From NCBI RefSeq assembly GCF_013314535.1, contig NZ_JABUAE010000018.1, positions 1-64,000 of the forward strand: a stretch of DNA of 64,000 bases, in the 5' to 3' direction. The stretch comes from Bacillus sp. Xin1. GTDB lineage: Bacteria > Bacillota > Bacilli > Bacillales > Bacillaceae_G. Each line of letters starts with the position of its first letter. The first letter of the stretch is position 1. The notes beneath the pieces were generated by a model. It saw only the letters and a list, made by a program, of their open reading frames with translations. It made no database searches and was not told where the DNA came from. The position numbers were made by a program, and so were the translations under genes. Positions 40,724 to 49,690 of this stretch are shown one piece after another.

Positions 40724-42095
40724 CGTCCTTTGGTAATTGCCTTTTCGAACGAGAAAGACTGCTTTCTGTTAAATATATGGCATACTCGTAAAATAACTGT
40801 TTCGTCAATTCATCATATTCTTGTAATTCTTCGGATTGAAAGACAGTTCTTCCAGGTTTGGAATTGGCTTCAAATAACCAAACCTTCTCATTTTTATCTA
40901 ACCCTAAATCAAAACCAATTTCTCCAATATTTCCTTTCATGCACCGATCTAAAGTAGAACTTAATTGCATGGCTACATCTGTTAATTTATTCGTGATTCG
41001 AATACGCTCCGTTGCGTCAGGGAAAATATCTTGGAGTAGTTTTACTTCTCCGCCGCTATTTATATGAGTTGTCATACTGCCTTTTCCAGCGATTTTCGCA
41101 ACGATGGCACTAATTCTCCAATTACCAAAACGATTTTTATTTGTATGAATTCGAAAATCTACCGGTTGCCCACCTATACGTAATAAAACAATTCCTTGCT
41201 GGACGATAAATTCTTTTAAATCTTGCCCTTGCATAACGTGATTAATTAATGTTTCTAAAGAGTGATACTTTCGAAATTTATTTTGTTTCCCCTCATGGTA
41301 ACGGCAATAATAACAGCTTTCTGTAGTAGAATAAAGAATTTGATAAATGCTTCGTCCAAAACTACCATGCACAGATTTCATATAAACGTGTTTGTATGAT
41401 GATAAGAAACGTTCTACTTGTTCGAAGTGCTGAAATGTTTCTGTTTGAGGTAACAGAGAAGCAACTGTTTTTTCATTTATAAGAAGCTCATGTATATTCC
41501 ATTTGTTGAAAAATCCTGGATTGAACCATGGAATGGCGTACTTTGTTTGTAATCGTTTTTTTGCCCGAATAATAGGTTTATAACTCTCTGCTTGCCGATT
41601 AGGTAACCGATCGTAAATAACGTTTGGAAAAGGAACTTTACATTGCACCCAGCTTTCCTCTTTAAAAAAGTAGCCATCAATCGTTTCTTCATCCCAGTTT
41701 ATATGTTGTGCACCAAATAAGAAAACGAATGGATGTAAAGGATCGGGCGGGATTAATAAATCTTTGAAACTGATAGAACGATTGCCGACGGGATGGGAAG
41801 CGGATTCTGTAAAACCTGTTGTGAAAATACCGATCAGTGGCCCAAGTATAAGGGTTTGATTTTGAATGAAAGCATGCATGGCAGTTGAAGATGGAAGCAA
41901 GAGTTCTTTCGCAATCTGTTCGCCTATTATAATTTGGTGGGCATAAGTATAATGAATTTCAATGTTTTCACATGCCGTATGTCGTGTGCCGAAGGAAAGA
42001 AATGTAAGGGAAGAAGTGCTAGAAAATATATAAGGCAATGTTAGCGACCTTGGATGATCGGTAGAAATTTGTAATGTGTAAATATAATCTTTCAA
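40707..42095 (-). CDS. yheD: YheC/YheD-family coat-associated ATP-grasp protein
   Basis: About 462 aa. The C-terminal half is the YheC/D ATP-grasp domain: LSSYKHVYMKSVHGSFGRSI, then a binding region with VDFRIHTNKN, NSGGEVKLL and GEIGFDLGLDKNEKVWLFEANSKPG, which contains the metal-binding Glu/Asn residues. The N-terminal half begins as in YheD proteins. B. subtilis YheC/D are spore coat-associated. Start uncertain: I prefer the TTG at 42095, 11 nt after GGAG; a GTG at 42107 directly abuts that GGAG. Its length and position before yheB and yheA match yheD; a separate yheC is not present here. Confidence 0.85.
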   Translation of the reverse strand: MKDYIYTLQISTDHPRSLTLPYIFSSTSSLTFLSFGTRHTACENIEIHYTYAHQIIIGEQIAKELLLPSSTAMHAFIQNQTLILGPLIGIFTTGFTESASHPVGNRSISFKDLLIPPDPLHPFVFLFGAQHINWDEETIDGYFFKEESWVQCKVPFPNVIYDRLPNRQAESYKPIIRAKKRLQTKYAIPWFNPGFFNKWNIHELLINEKTVASLLPQTETFQHFEQVERFLSSYKHVYMKSVHGSFGRSIYQILYSTTESCYYCRYHEGKQNKFRKYHSLETLINHVMQGQDLKEFIVQQGIVLLRIGGQPVDFRIHTNKNRFGNWRISAIVAKIAGKGSMTTHINSGGEVKLLQDIFPDATERIRITNKLTDVAMQLSSTLDRCMKGNIGEIGFDLGLDKNEKVWLFEANSKPGRTVFQSEELQEYDELTKQLFYEYAIYLTESSLSRSKRQLPKDETSTR

Positions 42096-42107
42096 TATCG
42101 TCGTCAC

Positions 42108-42401
42108 TCCTTTTTCAGTTACGGTGTAAATGAGTTAAACCGTAATTGGCCGTGAAAAACTTCTCCGGCCAGTAAATAATCATGCTGTTTTCTCATTAGC
42201 ATGTATAATCTCAAGTGCTCTATTTTATCCATTATGTAGAAAGAGAAAAGAGAAATACTCCATTATTTTTTGTTTCTATTGTGAAGTTGCGCGATAGTGG
42301 CTTCAATACATTGCAAATATGCTTCCATATCATTATACTGTTGTCCGTATAACGATATTCTATTTTTGGATGATCAATGTTTTAGGGCGAGAGAATACAA
42401 A
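42108..42401 (-). other. Intergenic region with two short unassigned reading frames
   Basis: Upstream of yheD the minus strand holds a 37-aa frame (42119-42232, MDKIEHLRLYMLMRKQHDYL ... FNSFTP) and a frame of about 34 codons ending at 42264 (DMEAYLQCIEATIAQLHNRN). Neither has a ribosome binding site; both have amphipathic, protein-like composition and may be relics of a gene cut by the adjacent R repeat. Confidence 0.35.
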
Positions 42402-42540
42402 GGGAAAACCTTTCTTTTTAGAGGGAAGAGAGGATCCGATGATGCATAGAAGCGGTTCGCCCCATGCCAAATGAAACCCAACGGAGAACACGAGAGTGGG
42501 GATCTCCTTTTGTTCTTTATAGCCGTGATTGGATTGTAGC
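42402..42540 (-). repeat. R repeat, copy 7
   Basis: Minus-strand core reads PLGFIWHGANRFYASSDPLF then PLKRKVFP in frame, with an in-frame deletion of the AKKGTD segment. Lies between yheD and yheB. Confidence 0.8.
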
Positions 42541-42642
42541 GAAAACGAAAGCGCCACTGATAGGAGCTTTTCACGTATTATTTTTGTAATAGGTTGTAGT
42601 AAGATGTGTATATACTTGGAGAAATGGAAAGTTGGTAGTGTA

Positions 42643-43779
42643 ATGAATATGTGGTTAAATATGTTAACGACAACAGGATTAGGAGCAATAATTGGTGGAT
42701 ATACAAATCATTTAGCGATAAAAATGTTATTTCGTCCGCATCGCCCGATTTATATTGGGAAGTTTCGTGTACCATTTACACCAGGATTAATTCCGAAACG
42801 TCGTGATGAACTTGCTGTTCAATTAGGAAAAATGGTTGTAGATCATTTGTTAACACCAGAGGGAATCGGAAAGAAATTAACAGATGAGAAATTTCAGCAA
42901 GAGCTTATTCAGTGGGCGCAAGTAGAAATAGATAAAATTTTGGTGAATGAGCAATCGCTGCGAGAGGTTTTAGGGAAATGGGATTTGGAGCATGTGGAAG
43001 GGGAGACAATCAAAAAAATTAAAAGTATGATTGTCGAAAAAATTGATACGTTTTTATCAAAATATGATACATATACGTGGGAACAAGCTTTGCCTCGTTC
43101 TGTTCATGAAAAAGTGGAACAAATGATTCCGAATGTAGCATCATTTATTTTAGAAAGAGGGATAAGCTTTTTTGAAAGTGAAGAAGGAAAAGAACGGCTT
43201 GCTAAAATGATTGATGACTTTTTTGCTTCCCGAGGCACATTGTTAAATTTAGTAGGGATGTTTTTAGGGAATGTAAGTTTAGTGGATCGTCTGCAGCCAG
43301 AAGTGATTAAGTTTTTAGGACAAGAAGGAACGAAACAGCTTTTAAGTGATGTCCTGCAAAAAGAGTGGGGGAAATTAAAAGGAAGAGAAGTGAAGGAACT
43401 GGAGTCCTTTATTGAGAAAGAAACGGTTGTAAAGTCAATCTTATCAACAATTAAAATAGAGGAAACGGTAAGAGGGTTTTTCAATCAATCTGTTCAAAAA
43501 GTGTGTGAACCAGTTCGGGAACGGGTTGTACAAACAATGATTCCGAATGTAGTGAAAAAAGGTTTAGCATGGGGGATAAACAATACCGAACAGATTTTGA
43601 AAAATTTCCGTCTTGCTGAAATCGTACAACAAGAAGTAGCTACATTCTCAACAGAGAGATTAGAAGACCTTGTATTATCGATTACGAAGAGTGAACTGAA
43701 GATGATTACTTATTTAGGAGCGTTATTAGGAGGGACCATTGGATTGGTTCAAGGTGTGTTGTTGCTTCTCTTAATGTAA
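42643..43779 (+). CDS. yheB: DUF445 membrane protein YheB (UPF0754)
   Basis: 378 aa from the ATG at 42643 ([29 protein letters not shown]-like start, as in B. cereus UPF0754 proteins). One membrane helix at each end ([40 protein letters not shown]) encloses a long helical DUF445 region with the conserved [17 protein letters not shown]-like motif (here [20 protein letters not shown]). Upstream reading without a ribosome binding site is excluded. Function unknown. Syntenic with B. subtilis yheB. Confidence 0.9.
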   Translation: MNMWLNMLTTTGLGAIIGGYTNHLAIKMLFRPHRPIYIGKFRVPFTPGLIPKRRDELAVQLGKMVVDHLLTPEGIGKKLTDEKFQQELIQWAQVEIDKILVNEQSLREVLGKWDLEHVEGETIKKIKSMIVEKIDTFLSKYDTYTWEQALPRSVHEKVEQMIPNVASFILERGISFFESEEGKERLAKMIDDFFASRGTLLNLVGMFLGNVSLVDRLQPEVIKFLGQEGTKQLLSDVLQKEWGKLKGREVKELESFIEKETVVKSILSTIKIEETVRGFFNQSVQKVCEPVRERVVQTMIPNVVKKGLAWGINNTEQILKNFRLAEIVQQEVATFSTERLEDLVLSITKSELKMITYLGALLGGTIGLVQGVLLLLLM

Positions 43780-43796
43780 TGAAATGAATTGAACAA

Positions 43797-43835
43797 ACTT
43801 TTTTTTTAGAGAGAAGATAGAATCCAGCCATGAAA
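43797..43835 (-). repeat. R repeat fragment (copy 8a)
   Basis: Only the AAACTTTTTTTTTAGAGAGA and ATCCAGCCATG end of R remains; it runs straight into a terminator hairpin, after which AGCATGGGG resumes. Confidence 0.55.
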
Positions 43836-43873
43836 AGAACAGGAGATATTCACTTATGTTCTCCTGTTCTTTT
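43833..43873 (+). terminator. Terminator after yheB
   Basis: AAAAGAACAGGAGA / TCTCCTGTTCTTTT perfect 14-bp stem with a 13-nt loop, embedded in R-derived sequence. Confidence 0.85.
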
Positions 43874-43914
43874 TACATAGCATGGGGTGCATGAACGTGT
43901 GCTTTCTCACCATC

Positions 43915-44060
43915 TCAATTAAGGCTATGAAAGTAAAAGAAGCCCTACTCTCGCTACCTCATTTTGGTTTCATACGGCATGGGGCTAAAAAAGGCTCTGA
44001 TCGTTTCTATCCATGGCTGGATGATCTCTTCCAACCAAAAAAGAGAGGTTTTCAATCGTC
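43915..44060 (+). repeat. R repeat, copy 8b
   Basis: Reads MKVKEALLSLPHFGFIRHGA then KKGSDRFYPWLDDLFQPKKR, the R short frame open across the whole unit from the ATG at 43927. Confidence 0.88.
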
Positions 44061-44200
44061 TTATCGATTTTATAAATTGATAAATAAAGTGAAATTTCTT
44101 CACATATAGTGCATAGTTTGTTATTGTAAAAGGGTGCGTATCAAAAGGTACTCAAAGAGCAAGGACATTAGACCAAGCTCGCTAAAGGAGGAAAAATACA

Positions 44201-44554
44201 ATGACAAAAAATATTCATGATGTTGCATATGAATTACAAAATGCAATCGCAGAAAATACAGATTTCCAAGCTTTAAAAGCAAGCTATGCAGAAGTACAAG
44301 GAGACGCAGCTTCAAAACAATTATTTGAACAGTTCCGTACAATGCAATTAGAGTTACAACAAAAAATGATGCAAGGACAAGAGATTACTGAAGAAGATAA
44401 TCAAAAAGCACAAGAAGTTGTAGCGCTTATTCAACAAGATCCAAAAATCGTTAAGTTAATGGAAGCAGAGCAACGCCTAAACGTTGTAATTGGCGATATT
44501 AACAAAATTATCATGAAGCCACTTGAAGAATTATATACTGCATACCAAGCTTAA
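44201..44554 (+). CDS. yheA: YlbF/DUF964-family protein YheA (UPF0342)
   Basis: 117 aa, all helical ([20 protein letters not shown] at the N-terminus; [45 protein letters not shown]). Family members such as YlbF, YmcA and YheA are small helical proteins; YlbF and YmcA act with RNase Y in the Y-complex, but a role for YheA is not established. GGAGG precedes the ATG. Syntenic with B. subtilis yheA next to yheB. Confidence 0.93.
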   Translation: MTKNIHDVAYELQNAIAENTDFQALKASYAEVQGDAASKQLFEQFRTMQLELQQKMMQGQEITEEDNQKAQEVVALIQQDPKIVKLMEAEQRLNVVIGDINKIIMKPLEELYTAYQA

Positions 44555-44567
44555 TATAAAAAAAGAC

Positions 44568-44595
44568 GTTTCCTGAGAGGGAGGCGTCTTTTTTC
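44568..44595 (+). terminator. Terminator after yheA
   Basis: AAAAGACG / CGTCTTTT stem with an inner CC/GG pairing, followed by TT run. Confidence 0.75.
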
Positions 44596-44716
44596 TATGG
44601 AATTCATCAATACTTTGATAGAAGGACCATTTCTTAACTAACGGTAGAAAAGTAAAGTTAGATAGGAGATAAGGAAGGAAGTGCGCTTGAAAAATATGTG
44701 ATACGAATAGAAATTT

Positions 44717-45300
44717 TTACGTTCCGATGATTCAGCGGAAATGGTAGCACCAGAAGAAACAACGCCGTTTTCCACTGTAACATTTTTCGAAAAAGAAATG
44801 AGTTATACAATTGAACGTCCGATGAATCGTGAAGAAGTGGAAGCTTTATTACAGGAATTAATGCCAAGTAAAAATTTATTTTATGGTATTCCATGGATGG
44901 AACATTCCGTGAAGTAAGAACAAGAACGGTTCCCCGTCAGGAAAAACCATATACACCGCTTGTAGAAGTAACAAAATCACAGCCAATTTTTTCTTTCTCT
45001 CATACAAAAGGAACAATGGCCGGATTTTGGACACCAGATTATGCGCAAGGTATTGGGGTAGCTGGTTTCCATTTACACTATATTGATAACGAACGAAGCG
45101 GAGGCGGACATGTTTTTGACTTTGTGGTAGACAATTGTACAATTCAAATTTGTCAAAAGGCACATATGCATTTAGCACTCCCAGAAACAGCAGATTTTAT
45201 GGCAGCGGATTTATCAAGAGAAAATCTTGAAAATGATATTGCGACCGCGGAAGGTGCGGAGGAAAAAGAAAACAATTCATGTCTACTGTATGTGCGATAA
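44717..45300 (+). pseudogene. alsD: Decayed alpha-acetolactate decarboxylase gene
   Basis: The frame picks up at LRSDDSAEMVAPEETTPFST and runs VTFFEKEMSYTIERPMNREE ... SKNLFYGI, then a one-base loss at about 44890 moves the frame to MDGTFREVRTRTVPRQEKPY ... ending at 45300. The zinc-ligand segment FHLHYIDNERSGGGHVFDF is intact. About 60 N-terminal residues and any start signal are missing. AlsD makes acetoin from acetolactate; this copy cannot be functional. The C-terminus has a short poorly matching extension. Confidence 0.85.
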
Positions 45301-45318
45301 TCGCTACAGGAATATATA

Positions 45319-45374
45319 AATCAAAAGAAACTACCGGAGTTGTTTTCGCAATATCGGTAGTTTTCTTTTGATTT
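45319..45374. terminator. Bidirectional terminator after the alsD relic
   Basis: Long inverted repeat AATCAAAAGAAACTACCG / CGGTAGTTTTCTTTTGATT with one bulge. Confidence 0.75.
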
Positions 45375-45759
45375 ATATTGTAATTTTCTTTAGAATATCT
45401 GCTTCTTGTTTACTTAAAGAGGTATACTCTCCTCTCATATTTACTACATCTGCCCCGTGGTCATTATAATATATGCTGACGTATAATAATGGGCTGCCTT
45501 CCTCTGCATTGGTGATAAGAAACACAACGTCTGGATCTTTTCCGATTGGATCAAATTCTGTATTGGCAATCCATTTTTTTGTGTGAAATACATTGGATAC
45601 AGTTTTTATTTTTTTCTTATTCGTTGTATGCTCAAATCTTACTTCGTTGTGAGTTGTAGATGTTCCAACTCCTAAAATTTCATCTACTGAAGGTGTCTTG
45701 CACCCTGCTAACAGTAGAAATATAGATAGGGACAGAATCATAATGAATGTTTTTTTCAT
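45373..45759 (-). CDS. Small lipoprotein of unknown function
   Basis: 128 aa with lipoprotein signal peptide (MKKTFIMILSLSIFLLLAGC, lipobox LAGC). Mature part begins with a flexible stretch and then a mixed alpha/beta segment (TEFDPIGKDPDVVFLITNAE; LLYVSIYYNDHGADVVNMRG). Start at the ATG at 45759, with a GCAGGTGA site upstream. No family recognised. Confidence 0.7.
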   Translation of the reverse strand: MKKTFIMILSLSIFLLLAGCKTPSVDEILGVGTSTTHNEVRFEHTTNKKKIKTVSNVFHTKKWIANTEFDPIGKDPDVVFLITNAEEGSPLLYVSIYYNDHGADVVNMRGEYTSLSKQEADILKKITI

Positions 45760-45904
45760 CAAATCACCTGCCTTTAGGGCATTATAATGAATGGTAATGA
45801 GAGTTATTCTACATAGATACAAGAAAAGAGCATTCGTTTCACATTGGAAATAAATGCTCTTTCATTTTGATATAAAGAATATTTTGGGTGTTGTAGTATG
45901 TACC

Positions 45905-46519
45905 CTATTTAGATACAAACGGATGTTTATCAAAATAAAACCGCCAAGGATAATGAACCGCTTCTTCCGCATAGTCAATATTAATGCGGGGGCCAGCAAC
46001 GACCTCATATTGAGAAGATAGATGTTCTTCTTCAGGGACTAATTCAATATATAATTCATCACCTTGTAAGGATAATCCGCGCTCTTCTAACGTAATGCCA
46101 AGTGCGCGGCATAGCTTTCCAGGTCCGTTCGTGACATTTTTGGATTGTGATTTCGTAAGCTCTGTTTTGCCGAAACGTGCCATTTTCATTTCTTCTATTC
46201 CATCAAGGGGCTCTATTGCACGAATAAGAACACCTTGCGGGGTGCCAACTGGAGCAGTGATGACATTAAAACAATGGTACATGCCATAAATAAGATAAAC
46301 ATAAGCATGTCCTGGTGCGCCAAACATAACTTCTGTCCGCTCCGTTCGTCTTCCCCCATAACTATGTGCCGCTTTATCATCTGGCCCTTTATATGCTTCG
46401 ACTTCTACAATGAATCCACTTCGTTTTATCCCATCGACTATATGTACAAGCTTATGACCAAGTAGCTTTTTAGCAACTTCTAGTGTATCGCCCTCATAAA
46501 AAGAAGGAGGTGCTTTCAT
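45905..46519 (-). CDS. 3-methyladenine DNA glycosylase (MPG/AAG family)
   Basis: 204 aa with the AAG fold signatures: [20 protein letters not shown] at the N-terminus, [20 protein letters not shown] with the catalytic Glu region, [21 protein letters not shown] and the [12 protein letters not shown] motif. Removes alkylated purines in base-excision repair. AGGAGG lies before the ATG (minus strand). Usual length for the family. Confidence 0.93.
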   Translation of the reverse strand: MKAPPSFYEGDTLEVAKKLLGHKLVHIVDGIKRSGFIVEVEAYKGPDDKAAHSYGGRRTERTEVMFGAPGHAYVYLIYGMYHCFNVITAPVGTPQGVLIRAIEPLDGIEEMKMARFGKTELTKSQSKNVTNGPGKLCRALGITLEERGLSLQGDELYIELVPEEEHLSSQYEVVAGPRINIDYAEEAVHYPWRFYFDKHPFVSK

Positions 46520-46655
46520 ATTGGTATCTCCTTTACTGATGATTTACGTATATATTAAACCAAATTTGTGTGCGAGATTCTAACTCGTTCTAATTAATAA
46601 ATTTCTTTCATAAATTATGGATAGGGTAAAAGCAGCTAAGAGGAGGGGATACGAC

Positions 46656-47528
46656 ATGATTTATCGCTTGTTGGCTCTTAATATAGACGGGACACTCGTG
46701 CAGAAAAATGGGAAGATACCAAAAGGAACACGAGAAGCTATTGATTTTGTAAAGCGAAAAGGTGTATATGTTACGCTGTTTACAAGCAGGCACTTTCAAT
46801 CTGCTCATAAAATAGCGAAGTCATTAAAACTAGATTCCATATTAGTTACGCATAGCGGCGCTTTTATTTCTGCTTCATTAGATAAACCGCTCGTTCAAAA
46901 ACGATTATCAGAAGAAAAGACGTTTAATATTGTGCAAGTACTGGAACATTTTGAATGTAATGTCCGGATTTCACATGAACGTTTTTCTATCGGTAACCGT
47001 GAGCGCAATACACCGAATTTAATTGCACGTACTGTATTATCAAGCACAGAACCACTATTTTATCCTGTTCAATTTGTAGATTCATTAGGTGACACACTCC
47101 GTGATCAGCCTGTTGCAGCTCCGAAAATTGATGTTGTTTTTTCAAGTAGAGGAGAAAAAGACCGTGCGCTCAAAACATTGAAAAAAGCATTTGAAAATGT
47201 GGAGTATATAGAATCTGGTGGGGGAAGGATAGAAATTCTTCCGCTGCATGTATCAAAATTAAGAGGGTTGCAATTATTAGGAGAACATCTTGGAGTAGAA
47301 CTGAATGAAATGGTGGCAATTGGAGATAGTTTGGAAGATTTAGATGTCATTGCGAGTGTTGGATTAGGAGTCGCAATGGGAGATGCACCTATTCCAGTGA
47401 AGCAAGCAGCGGACTGGATTACGCGTTCCAATGGTGAAAACGGAGTGGAATATATGATTAAGGAACATTTCCGAAAGCAATTTCCAATTCCATTTTTGAA
47501 AAACCATTCGCAAGTTCATAAGCGATGA
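46656..47528 (+). CDS. yhaX: Cof-type HAD hydrolase (YhaX-like)
   Basis: 290 aa, HAD superfamily class IIB. Motif I is altered: ALNIDGTL has Asn where the nucleophilic Asp is usual, so catalysis is doubtful. Motif II TLFTSR, motif III region EILPLHVSKLRGLQLL with the Lys, and motif IV ENEMVAIGDSLEDLD-like (NEMVAIGDSLEDLDVIASVG). Start at the ATG at 46656 because GAGGAGGGG is upstream. Directly before hemZ, as B. subtilis yhaX. Substrate unknown; may be a pseudo-enzyme. Confidence 0.82.
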   Translation: MIYRLLALNIDGTLVQKNGKIPKGTREAIDFVKRKGVYVTLFTSRHFQSAHKIAKSLKLDSILVTHSGAFISASLDKPLVQKRLSEEKTFNIVQVLEHFECNVRISHERFSIGNRERNTPNLIARTVLSSTEPLFYPVQFVDSLGDTLRDQPVAAPKIDVVFSSRGEKDRALKTLKKAFENVEYIESGGGRIEILPLHVSKLRGLQLLGEHLGVELNEMVAIGDSLEDLDVIASVGLGVAMGDAPIPVKQAADWITRSNGENGVEYMIKEHFRKQFPIPFLKNHSQVHKR

Positions 47529-47538
47529 TAGGGCTTTT

Positions 47539-47568
47539 AAAAAACGTAGTTTAACAGCTACGTTTTTT
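47539..47568 (+). terminator. Terminator after the yhaX-like gene
   Basis: AAAAAACGTAG / CTACGTTTTTT perfect 11-bp stem, 8-nt loop. Confidence 0.85.
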
Positions 47569-47688
47569 AGTGTCTTTATTCCGCAGTTTTGTGAGGATTT
47601 TTCGGGAAAATGAGGTAAAAGCTTCTGTATTGACCTGTACACGCCCTTCAAGTAAACTAAAGAGAGTTTACAAATGAAAAGGTGATAA

Positions 47689-49179
47689 GTGTTGTTAATT
47701 TCAATAAAAACGTTACAAGATGATCGTTTTTTACGTCCGCTACAAAATATTAGCGGCTTATTTTTTGAAGAAAGCACGATAGGATTTGAGCAGGAAGATG
47801 CAAATCTTATTGTTGAAATACAGATAGAAGGAAACGTGACAGCTTCAGCGCGTTTAACAGACGCCCAGACTGGTGATGTATATGAAGAAACATTTTCAAA
47901 AGATTTATCTTCTTTTACAGAAGAAAAAGAACGTATGAAACAGGTAAAGCATGTCGTTTCTTATGTATATCTTTCTGTTTTACAGCAGCTAACTGGAATT
48001 GAACAGAGCTGGGGGATTTTAACAGGTGTACGTCCAACGAAACTTCTTCATAAGATGCTTCAAAATGGTATGTCAAAAGAAGAAGCGCATAAAGAACTTC
48101 GTGAAAGCTATTTAATTCATGAAGAAAAAATTGAACTTCTGCAGCGCATTGTTGATTGCCAATTAGCAGTTGTTCCAGATTTATATCGTTTAAAAGAAGA
48201 GGTAAGTATTTATATCGGTATTCCGTTCTGTCCGACGAAATGTGCATATTGTACATTCCCGGCTTATGCAATTAATGGACGTCAAGGATCTGTCGATTCT
48301 TTCTTAGGTGGTCTGCATTATGAAGTTCGTGAAATTGGTAAGTTCCTAAAAGAAAAAGGTGTTAAGGTTACAACGATTTATTACGGCGGTGGTACGCCAA
48401 CAAGTATTACAGCAGAAGAGATGGACATGTTGTATGAAGAAATGTATCAATCGTTCCCAGATGTAACAAAAGTACGTGAAGTAACGGTTGAGGCAGGTCG
48501 TCCAGATACGATTACGCCAGAAAAGCTAGAAGTATTAAATAAATGGAACATTGACCGCATTAGTATTAATCCGCAGTCGTACCATCAAGAAACGTTAAAA
48601 GCAATCGGACGTCACCATACGGTGGAAGAAACGATTGAGAAGTATCACTTAGCACGTCAAATGGGAATGAACAATATTAATATGGATTTAATTATTGGTC
48701 TTCCTGGTGAAGGATTAGAAATATTCAAACATACGTTAGATGAGACAGAAAAGTTAATGCCAGAATCATTAACAGTTCACACATTATCATTTAAGCGTGC
48801 TTCTGAAATGACGCAAAACAAGCGTAAATATAAAGTGGCAGGTCGTGAAGAAATTACAGCGATGATGCACGAAGCAGAAGAGTGGACGAAGAATCATAAT
48901 TACGTACCTTATTATTTATACCGCCAAAAGAACATTTTAGGTAACTTAGAAAATGTTGGCTACGCAATGCCTTCCCAAGAAAGCATTTATAATATCGTGA
49001 TTATGGAAGAAGTACAATCGATTATCGGTCTTGGCTGCGGTGCATCAAGTAAATTTGTACATCCAAAAACGGGGGCAATTACGCACTTCGCAAATCCAAA
49101 AGATCCAAAGTCATATAATGATGGTTATATGAAATATACAGAAGATAAGCTTGAGATTTTAAAAGAGCTATTTTCTTAA
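47689..49179 (+). CDS. hemZ: Radical SAM coproporphyrinogen dehydrogenase-like HemZ
   Basis: 496 aa. Radical SAM cluster motif CxxxCxxC in YIGIPFCPTKCAYCTFPAYA, SAM-site YYGGGTPTSI and EVTVEAGRPDT, then GIGLPGEG-like IIGLPGEGLEIFKHTL. A long N-terminal region of about 170 residues precedes the barrel, as in B. subtilis HemZ, which is larger than HemN. Predicted to act in heme-related or oxygen-independent porphyrin metabolism; HemZ activity itself is uncertain. Start is the GTG at 47689 with AAAAGGTGA upstream. Confidence 0.92.
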   Translation: MLLISIKTLQDDRFLRPLQNISGLFFEESTIGFEQEDANLIVEIQIEGNVTASARLTDAQTGDVYEETFSKDLSSFTEEKERMKQVKHVVSYVYLSVLQQLTGIEQSWGILTGVRPTKLLHKMLQNGMSKEEAHKELRESYLIHEEKIELLQRIVDCQLAVVPDLYRLKEEVSIYIGIPFCPTKCAYCTFPAYAINGRQGSVDSFLGGLHYEVREIGKFLKEKGVKVTTIYYGGGTPTSITAEEMDMLYEEMYQSFPDVTKVREVTVEAGRPDTITPEKLEVLNKWNIDRISINPQSYHQETLKAIGRHHTVEETIEKYHLARQMGMNNINMDLIIGLPGEGLEIFKHTLDETEKLMPESLTVHTLSFKRASEMTQNKRKYKVAGREEITAMMHEAEEWTKNHNYVPYYLYRQKNILGNLENVGYAMPSQESIYNIVIMEEVQSIIGLGCGASSKFVHPKTGAITHFANPKDPKSYNDGYMKYTEDKLEILKELFS

Positions 49180-49183
49180 GAGA

Positions 49184-49238
49184 AGAGGCTGGCCTAAAGG
49201 TTCGCATGTTGCGAGGCTTTAGGTTTCAGTCTTTTTTT
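49184..49238 (+). terminator. Terminator after hemZ
   Basis: AGAGGCTGGCCTAAAGG pairs with CTTTAGGTTTCAGTCTTT (imperfect), then TTTTTTTT. Confidence 0.7.
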
Positions 49239-49242
49239 TATA

Positions 49243-49408
49243 AAAAAACCATTTCTTTTGGGTAGGAGAGAGCGTCCACCCATGCATAGAAGCGGTCAGT
49301 GCCTTTTTTAGCCCCATGCCATGTTAAAACAAAAGGAGAAAGCGAGTAGATATCTCTTTTTGTTTTTATAGCCGCGAGTTGTATGTTGAAAATCAAGATG
49401 GATATATG
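49243..49408 (-). repeat. R repeat, copy 9a (tandem with 9b)
   Basis: Minus-strand core IKTKRDIYSLSPFVLTWHGA then KKGTDRFYAWVDALSYPKEM, open across the unit. The ATG of the consensus frame is ATA here. Confidence 0.88.
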
Positions 49409-49575
49409 GTGAAACCCCGGTATAAAATTTATCTTTTTGGATGGAAGAGAGAATCCGGCCATGGATAGAAGTGCTTAGCCACATACTAAGTAAAAAGAAA
49501 GGTGGAAAATGAGTGGGAATCTGCTTTTGTTTTCATAGCCACGATTTGCATGTTAGAACATCAAAAATGAATACA
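49409..49575 (-). repeat. R repeat, copy 9b (tandem with 9a)
   Basis: Reads MKTKADSHSFSTFLFT then a stop and YVAKHFYPWPDSLFHPKR in the R frame. Follows 9a directly with a GGATATATGG-type junction. Confidence 0.82.
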
Positions 49576-49690
49576 TATTTGTAAAACAGTGTCGAGAATG
49601 ATCAGAAAAAGAAGGTAAAAATGTAGAGGAAATGTCTACTTATAGACGAAATGATAGATTTATGAAAGTTAAAAGGGGGCATAGTTTGAC

